A DNA stretch of 64,000 nt from Pontederia crassipes (lineage: Eukaryota > Streptophyta > Magnoliopsida > Commelinales > Pontederiaceae), in assembly GCA_030549335.1 (NCBI GenBank), contig JAUKPH010000018.1, positions 2,852,001 through 2,916,000 on the forward strand, in the 5' to 3' direction. The notes below the pieces were generated by a model. The model had not been told where the DNA came from and made no database searches. It saw only the letters and a program-made list of their open reading frames with translations. Position 1 is the first letter of the stretch; every line of letters starts with the position of its first letter. The position numbers and the translations under genes are program-made. This document shows, piece after piece, positions 15,385 to 26,354 of the stretch.

Positions 15385-16603
15385 TCACCGAGAGGACATC
15401 AATTTGAGCTGTTAAAACAATCTTTCTGTCTACGGAAGGAAAGTTCTTACCAATTCCCAGTATTTAGATTTTTTTTATCTTTATCATATATATAATCTAG
15501 TAGCTCTTAAAGCAATCTTTGAATTTTGTTCAAAATCCCTGCAATTTTCGCATCCATACGCAACCAGTTTTTTTTCAGTTATGTCATTGACCTGTGCTTG
15601 TCAGGTTGTTACGGTGTAAAGTAAATGAGTTAAACAATGTAATTGGTGATGACATAATTGAATCCAGGAGCACGATTAGTTTTATGGATGTTTATGGAAT
15701 ATGGGTAGTATGCTATTTCCAAAACGTGAATAATGAATGGACGCACCAAACACAACACTAGAAAAATTTAGGTTTGATATTTGTATGAAAAATATAATGA
15801 TGAAAATTTAAAAAAGTTAATTTGACAATAAATTTTAGTAGGTGTTTTAAATAAAAGGTAAGAACTAAAAATATAATTAATTATTTTATGAGATATAAAA
15901 TTATAATAAATAAAAATATTATGTGCATTTATTTTATTTTAAATAATAATTACTAGCATATAAAAATATTATATGTGATTATTAATTTAAATTTTTATTA
16001 AAAATAAGTTGTATCACAATATATTAATATTAATTTGATTAAATCTCTTATATGTTATTAATATTATAATTTACATAAATACTAAGATCCAAATATAATA
16101 TAATTTTCCTAAAAAAAATTGAACAATTTAATTAATATAATATTACACATAAGATTGTACATTAATTTTCTTTAATTCATATTATAATACAATAAATACA
16201 ATTATAATGTTTACATCAATTCAGTTAATTAATATGAATTCTTTTATAATCTTATTATACTATAATATTAAGAAAATATTATAAATAATTAATAAATTAT
16301 TAAAATTAAATAATTTTTAATTAATCAAATTGAATTATTAATTTATAAGCTGAATAATAATGCATTACTAAATAATATTTATACATTAAAAAATAATTAA
16401 AGAAAAAATAAAGAAAAAAATGCAAGTTCATGCTTCCAAGAACTTAAAGTCGAAGTTCTCGGTCAATAGTATTGATTGAGAACTTGAAATTATTTTTCTT
16501 TCTAATGTTTGGCAGAACTACTGAGAACTTAAGCAAGTTTCGAACATATTTTAACTCCCAACTTGTGCTATCCTGCAAGTATACACGTTATAATAGTAAT
16601 AAT
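15385..16603. other. AT-rich non-coding DNA
   Basis: The part at 15780-16400 is extremely AT-rich and has no open frame. The stretch 16430-16560 repeats AGAACTT and GTTCTC in both orientations and may be a MITE end, but I cannot place borders. Confidence 0.45.
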
Positions 16604-16611
16604 GCCTCATG

Positions 16612-17086
16612 TAAGGATGTTCACCGGGTCGGGTCGACCCGGTAAACTCGGAAATCCGACTCGACCCGACCCTTGGTCGGGTCGGGTTTGGGTTGGAAAA
16701 TTCCAACTCGAGTTGACCCGACCCGGTGACCCGGTTTTTTCTTTTATTTTTTTAATTTTTGATTATTTTTTAGTTAAATATATAGTTTTATATCATTTAA
16801 AATCTAAAACAAATATGAAATAAACTATTTTAAATGTAGAAAAGTATATAGATATTTAAAATGATATTTTTTATATTTAAAAATACTTTATTTAATATTA
16901 AAAATAAAAAAATAAATACTTTTTATATTAAAAAAATAAATAAAAAATTAAAAAAAAGACTGATCGGGTAATCCGACCACCCGACCGGGTCGGGTCGGGT
17001 CACAGCCAAAAAAAGGGGGGACCCGACCCGGCCCGGTCGGGTGGCCGACCTCGGGTGGGGTCAAACTTGACCCGTGAACACCCCTA
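16612..17086. mobile_element. hAT-type MITE, copy 2, with 8-bp target duplication
   Basis: The element is flanked by GCCTCATG at 16604-16611 and 17087-17094, an exact 8-bp duplication typical of hAT. The ends are TAAGGATGTTCACC and CGTGAACACCCCTA. Subterminal GGGTCGGGTC and GACCCGACCC clusters surround an AT-rich middle. No transposase is encoded. Confidence 0.88.
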
Positions 17087-17250
17087 GCCTCATGAATCCT
17101 TGAGGCTACTATTGAAAAACGATCAAATTGATGTTTAGTCAATCTCCACAACTGTCAAACTTGACCCGTGAACACTCCTAGCCTCATGAATAATTGAGGC
17201 TACTATTAAAAAATGATAAAATTGAGGTGTAGTCAATCTCCACAACTGTC
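17061..17250. repeat. 94-bp tandem duplication across the MITE end
   Basis: The unit starting TCAAACTTGACCCGTGAACA at 17061 recurs at 17155. It includes the last 26 bases of the MITE, the right target duplication and flanking DNA, so it arose after the MITE inserted. Confidence 0.85.
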
Positions 17251-17500
17251 AGTTCAGTGATTCCGAAATTGAGGAACTCGTGAACCAAGATAAGCTAAAA
17301 CTAATTAGAAGAATGCATGATGACTTCTAGAAATGAAAATATCTTTTGCAGTTTTATATACGCGTGCAGAAAATTAATGCAAGTAACAAGATATCTGACT
17401 AACAAAATGTAAATTCCCAGGCTTGGATCATCTTGAGATCAATTAAATTGATTAACAAATGAGCTCTTCATAAACCTACTCGGGTCTTAGGATGGATATC
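17251..17500. other. short low-copy segment with a coding-like stretch
   Basis: The frame 17256-17329 reads SDSEIEELVNQDKLKLIRRM then HDDF and a stop. It looks like the end of a coding exon, but the family is not recognised and nothing upstream continues it. Confidence 0.25.
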
Positions 17501-19331
17501 CACTACAAGAAAATCGCGATTTTCCGGCGGATAATTTTCGACGGTTCTAAATCCGTCGCTATTTGCGACGGATTTTTCGACGGTTATGACCGTCGAAAAT
17601 AATTTATATTATTATTTAATTTTTCGACGATTAGGAACGTCGATATTTTCGACGGATATCCATCCATCGTAATTTCCGACGACTTTTCCGACGGTTACGA
17701 CCATCGGAAATAAAAAAAATTAAATTATATATTTTTAATATTATTATTAAATTTTTTCGATGAATTTTCCGACGGTCACGACCGTCGGAAATTAAAAAAA
17801 TTAATTATATTATTATTTAATTTTTCGACGATTAGGAACGTCGATATTTTCGACGGATATCTATCCGTCGCAATTTCCGACGACTTTTCCGACGGTTAGG
17901 ACCGTCGCAAATAAAAAATTAAATTATATATTTTTAATATTATTATTAAATTTTTTCGACGGATTTTCCGACGATTGTGACCGTCAAAAATAAAAAAATT
18001 AATTATATTATTATTTAATTTTTCGACGGTTAGGAACGTCGATATTTTCGACGGATATCCATCCATCGCAAAATCTGCCGCAATTTTCGAAGGTCGTAAC
18101 CGTCGGTAAATCCGTCGCAATTTCCGACGGATATCCAAACCGTCGCAATTACCGACGGTTTTGACCGTCGGTAAAGATTACCGTCGATTCAAACCGTCGG
18201 TAAAATAAAAAATAAATATTATATATAACTAAATAAAATAAAATTTTTTATTATTTATATTTTTGACGGCCGAAACCGTCGGTAATTAAAATTTCGTTAT
18301 CCCACTTTTTTTTCTCTTTTCCCGCTTTCTTTCCACTTTTTTCCTTTATATATTTTCCCTCCTTCCTCTTCTCTCTCCCTCCTCCCTCCACTCCTCTCTC
18401 TCTCCCTCCTCTCCTCTCTCCCTCTCCCGGCCGCGAGCACGGATGCCGGACGTCGGTTACACCGCGAGATCGGCCTCTCCCGCGCGCCGGACGCCGACGA
18501 CCCTCTCCCGCGCCGGCGTATCTCTCTCTCCCGTTCCGCGCCGGCATCTCTCTCTCTGATGTCAGCCGGATCCGACCTCCAGCGGCCGGATCGACCGCCT
18601 GGCGCCGGATCCGGTCTCCTGGCAGCGGATCCGGCCGCCTGGCGCCGGATCGGCCGTCAGGCGGGCCGGATCCGGCCTCCTGGCGGCGGATCCGGCCGCC
18701 TGGCGGCCGATCCGGCCTCCTGGCGGCGGATCCGAACGCCAGGCGGCCGGATCCGGCCGCTAATTTTTTTTATATTTAAAAAATTATTTGCGACCGTCAA
18801 AAGATCGACGGTTACGATGACCGTCTAAAGTTTTGACAGTTGGGACCGTCGAAAAGTTGCGATGGCTCGGACCGCCGGCCTTTTCTGGCGATTGCAACCG
18901 TCGGAAATTTCGACGACTCGGACCGCCGGCCTTTTTCGGCGGTTGCAACCGTCGGAAATATCGACGGCTCGGACCGCCGGAAGCCTTTTCCGGCGGTTGC
19001 AACCGTCGGAAATATCGACGGCTCAGACCGTCGGCCTTTTCCGACGGTTGCAACCGTCGAAAATATCAACGGTTCGAACCGCCGGGGACTTTTCCGGCAG
19101 TTGCAACCGTCGGAAATTTTCGACGGGTCGAACCGCCGGGGACTGTTCCGACGGCCAGAACCGTCGATATTTTCGACGAATTTTTTTCAACCGTCGCAAA
19201 TCCGTTTGCGACGAGCGTTTTTCCGACGGATCGATTCCGACTGAAAAACCGTCGGTAATTACGTTACCGACGATTTTCGAGCTGATTATCGATGATTCGG
19301 ACTGTCGGTAATCCGCGTTTTTCTTGTAGTG
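17501..19331. mobile_element. CACTA (En/Spm) non-autonomous element 1
   Basis: The ends are CACTACAAGAAAATCGCG and CGCGTTTTTCTTGTAGTG, flanked by ATC at 17498-17500 and 19332-19334, the 3-bp duplication expected of CACTA. The left arm holds three units of about 200 bp (landmark TTTTCGACG at 17621, 17822 and 18020). The right arm (about 18843-19160) holds six units of about 60 bp with GCAACCGTCGGAAAT. Both arms are dense in CGACGGT and CCGTCG, the likely transposase-binding subterminal repeats. The middle has a TATATATT box near 18347, a CT-rich leader and a GC-rich minisatellite with GGATCCGGCC (about 18567-18762). No transposase is present, so mobilisation would need another element. Confidence 0.92.
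18567..18762. repeat. GC-rich GGATCCGG minisatellite inside CACTA element 1
   Basis: Units close to CTCCTGGCGGCGGATCCGGC recur about eight times with small changes. The frames across it are artefacts of the repeat. Confidence 0.8.
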
Positions 19332-20229
19332 ATCACTGGCATTATCATTAGAACTCAGTGTAACATTCTTAAGTAAAATAAAAAAACGAAAAGAAAAGAA
19401 AAAAAAGGAAAGTAAAGTACGAAGGCCCAGCCGCTCCCAGTCCAAAACCCATTTAACTAATGAGACCTAAAAGCAACTTATACATTCTCTCTCTCCCACC
19501 TCATACATGTCGGTTGCACCAAAACAATCCCCCATTTTATGCTACAGTGCCATCTCATATCTCTCTCTTCCATTGCCTGGCCGATAGCAGCTTCCAAAAC
19601 CCTCCCACCTACTACAGTGCTGCTACAGTAAATTTCTCATTTCTTTCTCCATTCGGATATGTAGTTAGCTCATGTCCTGCAATAGCTCCCCATTCAACAA
19701 ATCAGCTCATTATCTCTCTCTTGCACAGCACCAGCAAGCTTGGGCAGCCACCTTTAGGAGAGAGAAAGGATTGTTGAGACTATAGTAAAAAGTTAGGATC
19801 AAAGACATTACTAATTATTAAGGTATGTTAAGAGGATCCAAATTCTCTAATCACCTCCTAATGATATGTGTATGTTTGGATTCGGGCATAAAAGACCTAC
19901 TATGTGTCCTTAGAATAGATGATTAAGGGATGTTCATATTAGTATTAGTATGTTTTTATTTTATTAAGATTATTGCTCTATTGCTAATCATGTTTAGAAC
20001 TATGATGCTCATTGTTATTTATGTTAGTTCAAAATAAAATTTGTTTAATGCTCATGTACATTTATGATTGTAATTAGCATGTTAAATATCTTTACGTGGA
20101 AACCCCTCTTACTTCATTGTTATGATGTTAAGAATGTTGAGAAATGTTTCATATGATGTTGGAACCCAATATGTGCTCAATATGTCAAGACATGCATGAT
20201 TTGAAAGAAAGAATGTTGAAGTATGTGTT

Positions 20230-20650
20230 CTGTTGGCCCAGAACGGGTGACCGATTTCTTAATGGTCGACCGTTATGAGAACAAATTAGTTTCGATATTT
20301 GCCCATCGGTCGTCCGAAACTCATTCGGACGTCCGATTTAAAGAGGTAGTTACTCTATGTAATTAACGGTCGACCAATATCTTAATGGTCGTCCGATTTA
20401 GAGCATTCATGCTCTCTATTTAACGGTCGATCCAACACCCGGTTTGGTCATCCAAAAATCATGAAATGGTCGACCGATATACTAACGGTCGTTCGATGTA
20501 GAGCAGTCATTGCTCTTTGTGATTAATGATCGAACCGACACCCAACTCGGTCGCCCGAAAGGACCATATCAGTCGACCGAAAATCTTATCGGTCTCCCGA
20601 TACCTAGTCCAATGGTCGATCGAAAGTAAAAAATGATCGTTTTGGGTAGA
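20230..20650. repeat. GGTCGACC / GGTCGTCCG motif block in the LTR
   Basis: Many near-palindromic GGTCGACCG and GGTCGTCCGA variants occur at about 30-60 bp spacing. The 3' LTR has the same block at 30640-31050, and an unrelated region has one at 39470-39780. Confidence 0.7.
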
Positions 20651-20811
20651 TGATTTGGTTATGATTGAATGTCCACACTTAATATGATTTAAAGTATTAC
20701 GACCTTAAATAAGATTAAAACATGCAACATGTAATGAATGATTGTATATATAGACGAATGTAAGTAAAAGATGGATTTGCATGAAGATATCTTGTTGTAA
20801 TCGTGGAGGGG

Positions 20812-21281
20812 AATAAAGTCTTCACATGCTAGCATATGTGTCATATTCCCTGGGAAGAATACTTCCAATGTGGACAATCGTCCCGGCTTAGCTAGTCAAG
20901 GTCCCACGAATCAACATGGTCTTTCCAATCATCAAGATAATAAGCTATCTTAATTAAGACAGAAAATGAAAAGATGATGCAAAGTTGGAAAGTTAAGTCT
21001 TGACTTTCCAACGATGACTTGGGACATAAAGATGAAGATGATGAAAACACCAAATAAAGTCTTCACATGCTAGCAAATGTGTCGTATTCCCTGGGAAGAA
21101 TACTTTCAATGGGGACAATCGTTCCGGCTTAGCTAGTCAAGGTCCCACGAATCAACATGGTCTTTCCAATCATCAAGATAATAAGCTATCTTAATTAAGA
21201 CAAAATGAAAAAATGATGCAAAGTTGGAAAGTAAAGTCTTAACTTTCCAACGATGACTTGGGACATAAAGATGAAGATGAT
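20812..21281. repeat. 241-bp tandem duplication within the 5' LTR
   Basis: The unit beginning AATAAAGTCTTCACATGCTA at 20812 recurs at 21053 with few changes. The 3' LTR has one copy (from about 31241), so the duplication is private to this LTR. Confidence 0.88.
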
Positions 21282-21561
21282 TTATGCAAGAAGATGTTAA
21301 ATAAAATAAGATAAATGATGATATGTCTTAGTATAAAGATAAGTTATGATATGTTTTGACATAATGATAATGATGTTATATACTTATCTTGCCATGATGA
21401 TATGTCATATGTCATATAATATGCATAAGTAGCTCATAGCATGAATATGATTTATATTTCATGATGATAATATTCATATGCCATGACATGTAGAGATTAT
21501 GTCATAGGAACATAGCATGCATGAACCTCAACATAATCTAACGGGAGAAATCTCCTGCACC

Positions 21562-22649
21562 CACTATAAGAAAAAGGTTGATTACAGACGGTCAAAATCG
21601 TCTGTAATCAGCCCCAAAACCGTTTGTAATGAGATTACAGACGAATTTATCGACGGATCCGATCCGTCGAAAAAACGGTCATCACAAATCATTTTTCGAC
21701 GTCAAATAAAATTCGTCGAAAGTACCGATAATTTGACCGCCGAAAGTTTCGACGGTCGCGCGAGATCGACCGCGGGAGGCCGGATCAGCGGCCGATCAAC
21801 CGCCTGCCTGGCGGCCACATTCTGGGGAAGGAGGGGGGAGAGAGAGGCGCGCGAGGGTCGCCGACGATCGTCGTCCGGGAGGGAGAGGGTCGCCGGCCGA
21901 GAGGTCGTCCGAGAGGGAGAGAGAGAGGAGAGAGGGAGAGAGAAGTAGATTTGGGAAGATTATATATATATATATATAGGTGGAATGAGAAAGTGGAAAA
22001 ATGAAAAAAAGCGGGATAGTGAAATTTTAATTACCGACGGTCCTGACCGTCGAAAAAGTAAATATTAATTATTTTTAAAGTTACCAATGATTGTGACCGT
22101 CACAAATTATTTAATTAAAAAAATAAAATACTATATTAAGTTATATATAATATTTATTTTTTAATTTATAGACGGTTTGAACTGTCGCTAATTATTACCG
22201 ACGGTTCGGACTATTGCTAATTATATTAATAAAATACTCATCATATTATATTATTATACATTTACCAACGATTACGACCGTCATAAATTATGGCGGATTT
22301 TGCGACGGATAGATATCCGTCGGAAATATCGACATTCTTAATCGTCGAAAAATAAAATAGTAATATAACAAATTACATGATTTATTATTTTTATTTCCGA
22401 CGGTTGTAACCGTCGGAAATTCGTCAGAAGTTGTGATGGATGGATATCCATTGGAAATATCGACATTCATAATCGTCGAAAAATAAAATAATAATATAAC
22501 AAATTACATAATTTAATATTTACATTTCCGACGATTGTGACCGTCGAAAAATCCGTCGGAAATATTTTTGTCGCAAAATCTGCGCAAATTGCGACGGATT
22601 TCTATCCATCGGAAGTTGCTCGTCGGAAAATGGCAATTTTCTTGTAGTG
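21562..22649. mobile_element. CACTA non-autonomous element 2, nested in the Gypsy 5' LTR
   Basis: The ends are CACTATAAGAAAAA and ATTTTCTTGTAGTG, with ACC at 21559-21561 and 22650-22652 as target duplication. The 3' LTR shows the empty site near 31780. It belongs to the same family as 17501-19331 but in the opposite orientation: a shared block next to GTCGGTAATTAAAATTTC, a TA-rich TATA region (about 21962-21978), a GA/CT-rich leader and a GC-rich core (about 21750-21900). CGACGGT-type subterminal repeats fill the long arm. No transposase is present. Confidence 0.92.
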
Positions 22650-23068
22650 ACCCCATGGATCCGTACAGATATGGACGAGGCTTAGATTCGACGACGAGAG
22701 CCTCATGATGGTGACATTGCACATGGGTTGGTCGGGCTACGACCCAAGTTATCTTTTAGTCTTTTACATTATGATGATGGACTCATAGTGAGTCAAGTGT
22801 GTATGGCCTATCGGCCTTGGAGCCATTTTCTTTCATTTGAACTCATTTATGTATTATGAACCTTATGTTGGGTCTTGATGTTAGAGCCTATGTGGCCCAT
22901 GGGCTAGTATTGTTATTTTGGAATTTTATTTACTTATGAAGTCTTCCGTTACGTTTATGTTATTATTACATTTTTCGCTGCAATGTTTTATGAAAATTAG
23001 GTCATGTAAAGTGACGCCGCCTAGAGTTCGACGATTAAATTGGGGCTAAATTTTGGGGGTGTTACAGT

Positions 23069-23080
23069 TGGTATCAGAGC
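23069..23080 (+). other. primer-binding site, initiator tRNA-Met type
   Basis: TGGTATCAGAGC stands two bases after the LTR end. Confidence 0.9.
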
Positions 23081-23271
23081 CATAGTTTCGCTCGTATGTA
23101 TTAGGTTTTAGGATGTGTAAGCCATAGGTTGGCTAAAGTGCCTAAGTAAAATATCCAAGTGTAAAGTCCATGTGTAATCGTCATGAGGTGCCACCGAACC
23201 TAAAGGTACATGTTTTTTCATGTTTAATTCATGCTAATGATGTTGTTATGTTTATTCGATTGTGAATGTAG

Positions 23272-24115
23272 ATGCCACATAGATGGACAATTGTTGATGA
23301 AGAGCATGAGAGGAATGCATTCTTTGATGGATTAATCCGAGCGGCACAAAATGCCCAAAGGAACAATGAACCAGACTACTCCATTGAGAGATTCCTAAGA
23401 TTCCAACCTTCAAAATTTGATGGAGAAGGAGAGCCAGAGATGATCGAATCATGGATTGAGGAGATAGGGGATATCCTTAAAGTCATGGGATGCCCCGGAG
23501 ATCGTAAGGTAATGTATGCTACACATCGCCTTTGCGGCCAAGCGTAAGCATGGTGGAAGTCGCTCTTGAAGACTACTTTCGGGAGTGAGGAAGATGTTGA
23601 TTAAGAGAGCTTCGTAGAAGTATTCGAGGCTCGCTTCTTTCTCGATCACGTTAAGGAAAAGAAGAGGGATGAATTTCTCAATTTCGTCCAAGGCAACATG
23701 ATAGTGGATCTATACTTGAACACATTTCTATGACTAGAAAAGTATGAAGAGCTCAATGAAAATGAACTTAGAAGGACCAAGAGGTTCATTAACAGTTTGC
23801 ATCCCAGATTGTAACCTTGGGTGAGGAGTGGTCGTTGTACCACCATGAAGGATGCGGTAGAACTTACCGCCGAACATGAAGGAAAGTACAAAGAAAGGAT
23901 GAGTGCTAAAGGAAAAACAATCAAGAAGTACGAAGGAAAAGTTCAAGGGAAGAATCCAAGGAAAACTCCTTATCATTCTCCAAAGAAGGGGGAGTAAGGA
24001 AAATGTGCATGCAACCATTGTGGTAGATATCATCCCGACGAATGCCGCATGAGGGTTGGGACATGCTTACAATGTGGAAAGACGGGTCATTACATAAGGG
24101 ATTGTCCGAAAAAGA
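23272..24115 (+). mobile_element. Gypsy gag region
   Basis: The block FLRFQPSKFDGEGEPEMIES with MGCPGDRKVMYATHRL is the Retrotrans_gag domain. A CCHC knuckle, CLQCGKTGHYIRDC, follows near 24064-24105. It is part of the broken Gypsy element. Confidence 0.88.
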
Positions 24116-24219
24116 GGGGGGACAACCGCAACAAAGGGAAGATGACTATGGATCCACCAAGGGCCTCGGCAAAAGTGTTTGCCATGGAAATGAAGCCACC
24201 CAAGCAAATGATGTGATCC

Positions 24220-24475
24220 AAAGTAATATTCCATTTGCCGGACACTATGCAAATGTTTTTTTTGATTCGGGTGCAACACACTCCTTCATAACTCATGCAT
24301 TTGCTAGCATGCTAGAATTAAGGCCTCTAGTTACTAATTGTCAATTAGAAGTAGTGACTCCTACCGAAATGGTAGCCACTAGAAGATATGTCTCCAATGT
24401 ATCTATAAAAATAGATAGGAAGAATTTTCCATGTGACCTTATATTGCTTCATATGATAGATTAGATGTGATTTTA
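24220..24475 (+). mobile_element. Gypsy aspartic protease region
   Basis: VFFDSGATHSFITHAFA is the active-site segment of the RVP_2 family typical of plant Tekay-like elements. Confidence 0.85.
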
Positions 24476-24819
24476 GGGATGTATTGATTATCCTATAATG
24501 ATGCTCGCATGCATTGCAAAGAAATTTTTTTTATAGGTGACCATTATAGAAATCCCACGATAATTCGAGGAATTCCCTCCAAGAAAGTCAATGTGCTAAT
24601 TTCAGCAATTAAGGCAAGCAAGATGATTAAGAAAGGAGATTTTTGACAAGTGCCATCAAGACGGATTCACAATCTAAGGCACTTGAATCCTTGGATGTGG
24701 TAAGAGAATATCCCGATGTCTTTCCGGAAGACATTGCGTGATTGCCACCAAGAAGGGAAGTTGAGTTCAATATTGAACTACTTCCGGGTACCACGCCCAT
24801 TTGTAAGCTGCCCTACTGA

Positions 24820-25600
24820 ATGGCCCCGACGGAGATGCATGAATTGAGGACTCAATTACAAGAGCTTTTGGACAAGGAATTTATTAGACCAAGTGTCTCA
24901 CCATGGGGCGCACCGGTGCTTTTTATCAAAAAGAAGGATGGCTCTTTGAAATTGTGCATCGATTACTGAATGCTTAATAAGGTGACGGTAAAGAACAAAT
25001 ATCCCTTGTCAAGAATTGATGATATTTTTGATCAGTTATCATCGACGTCGGTTTTCTCCAAGATCGACTTAATGAGTGACTACCACCAATTAAGAATAGC
25101 CGAGCAAGATGTTCCCAAGACAATATTTCATTCAAGGTATGGACACTATGAGTTTTTTGTTATGCCTTTTGGACTAACGAATGCGCCCGCCGCATTTATG
25201 AATTTGATGAATAGGGTCTTTCATCCATACTTGAACAAATTTGTGATAGTGTTTGTAGATGACATCCTCATCTACTCACCAAACCTAGGAGAGCATCGAG
25301 AACATCTTCGCATTGTGTTGAAAATCTTGAGAAGAAACAAGCTTTACGCCAAGTTTTCTAAGTGTGAATTTTGGCTTGAAGAAGTAATGTTCCTTGGACA
25401 TATTATATCAATGTATGGAATGGCCGTGGATCCGGCTAAAGTTAAAGCGATGAGTAATTGGAATAGGCCCAAGAATGTGACCGAAATTAGAAGCTTCTTG
25501 GGACTCGTCAGATACTATAGAAGATTTATTCAAGATTCCTTCAAAAATAGCCGCACTTATGACAAAGTTGACAAGAAAAGGCGAGAGGTTTATATTGTCA
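24820..25600 (+). mobile_element. Gypsy reverse transcriptase region
   Basis: Landmarks are [45 protein letters not shown] and the catalytic FVDDILIYS, followed by the LGHIIS block and [13 protein letters not shown]. Confidence 0.92.
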
Positions 25601-25990
25601 CAAGCATGTAAAGCAAGCTTCCAAGAACTCAAGAGGAGACTCACCACGGCACCAATCCTCGTCATTCCTTCGGGAAGTGGAGGCTATGTCATTTATAGTG
25701 ATGCTTGTGGAACCGACTTAGGTTGTGTACTTATGCAACATGGCAAAGTGGTTGCATATGCTTCACGGCAATTGAAGAAGCATGACGGTGGTATTCGCAT
25801 TGAAGATATAGCGTCATTATTTGTATGGTGAAGATTTTGAAGTGTACACGGATCATAAGAGCTTAAAGTATGTGTTCTCCCAAAAGGAGTTGAACATGGG
25901 GCAAAGAAGATGGTTTGAGTTCCTTAAGGATTATGAATTTGCTATATTGTACTATTGTACCATCTCGGAAAGGCTAATGTAGTACCCGGT
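25601..25990 (+). mobile_element. Gypsy RNase H region
   Basis: YSDACGTDLGCVLMQHGKVV and YASRQLKKHD are the RNase H start; [10 protein letters not shown] lies near 25850. It is part of the broken element. Confidence 0.85.
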
Positions 25991-26279
25991 GTACTAAGTC
26001 GCAAGTGGGAAGGATCACATGGATGTTTGAATGTACACAAGTGGAATCTTGTGGAAAGTATTGTGCAATGGGCCCCAAGCATTTTGTGCCCGACGAATCA
26101 TATGTATGGCTCATCATGTGATCGAATCTTAATGAGGAGAATTATTGAAGCTCAAAGAAGAGACCCGGAATATGCAAAAATAATTAATGTATGCAAAAGG
26201 GAAAGAAATCACTTCAAGTATGACGAAGATGGAACAATTAGGTATAAGAACCGTTTGTGGGTACCAAAAGAGAAAACAC

Positions 26280-26354
26280 TAAGAAGAGAGATTTTGGATG
26301 AGTATCACAAGTCGGAATTCTCAATTCATCCTGGTAGTACCAAGATGTTAAAGA
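26280..26354 (+). mobile_element. Gypsy integrase zinc-finger region, left part
   Basis: EILDEYHKSEFSIHPGSTKM is the start of the integrase HHCC finger. Nested CACTA element 3 interrupts it here; the rest of the integrase lies at 28450-29200. Confidence 0.8.

Larger units (their letters stand above)
19359..23066 (+). repeat. Gypsy 5' LTR
   Basis: It is homologous to 29668-32183 along its whole length apart from the nested CACTA element and an internal tandem duplication. It ends GGGGGTGTTACA. The GGTCGACC-type motif block lies at 20230-20650. Confidence 0.92.

Noticed and set aside
18559-19445. Several overlapping frames in the GC-rich and CGACGG-rich part of CACTA element 1
   Set aside because: Repeated peptides in three plus frames and two minus frames mirror the tandem subterminal repeats; there is no gene.
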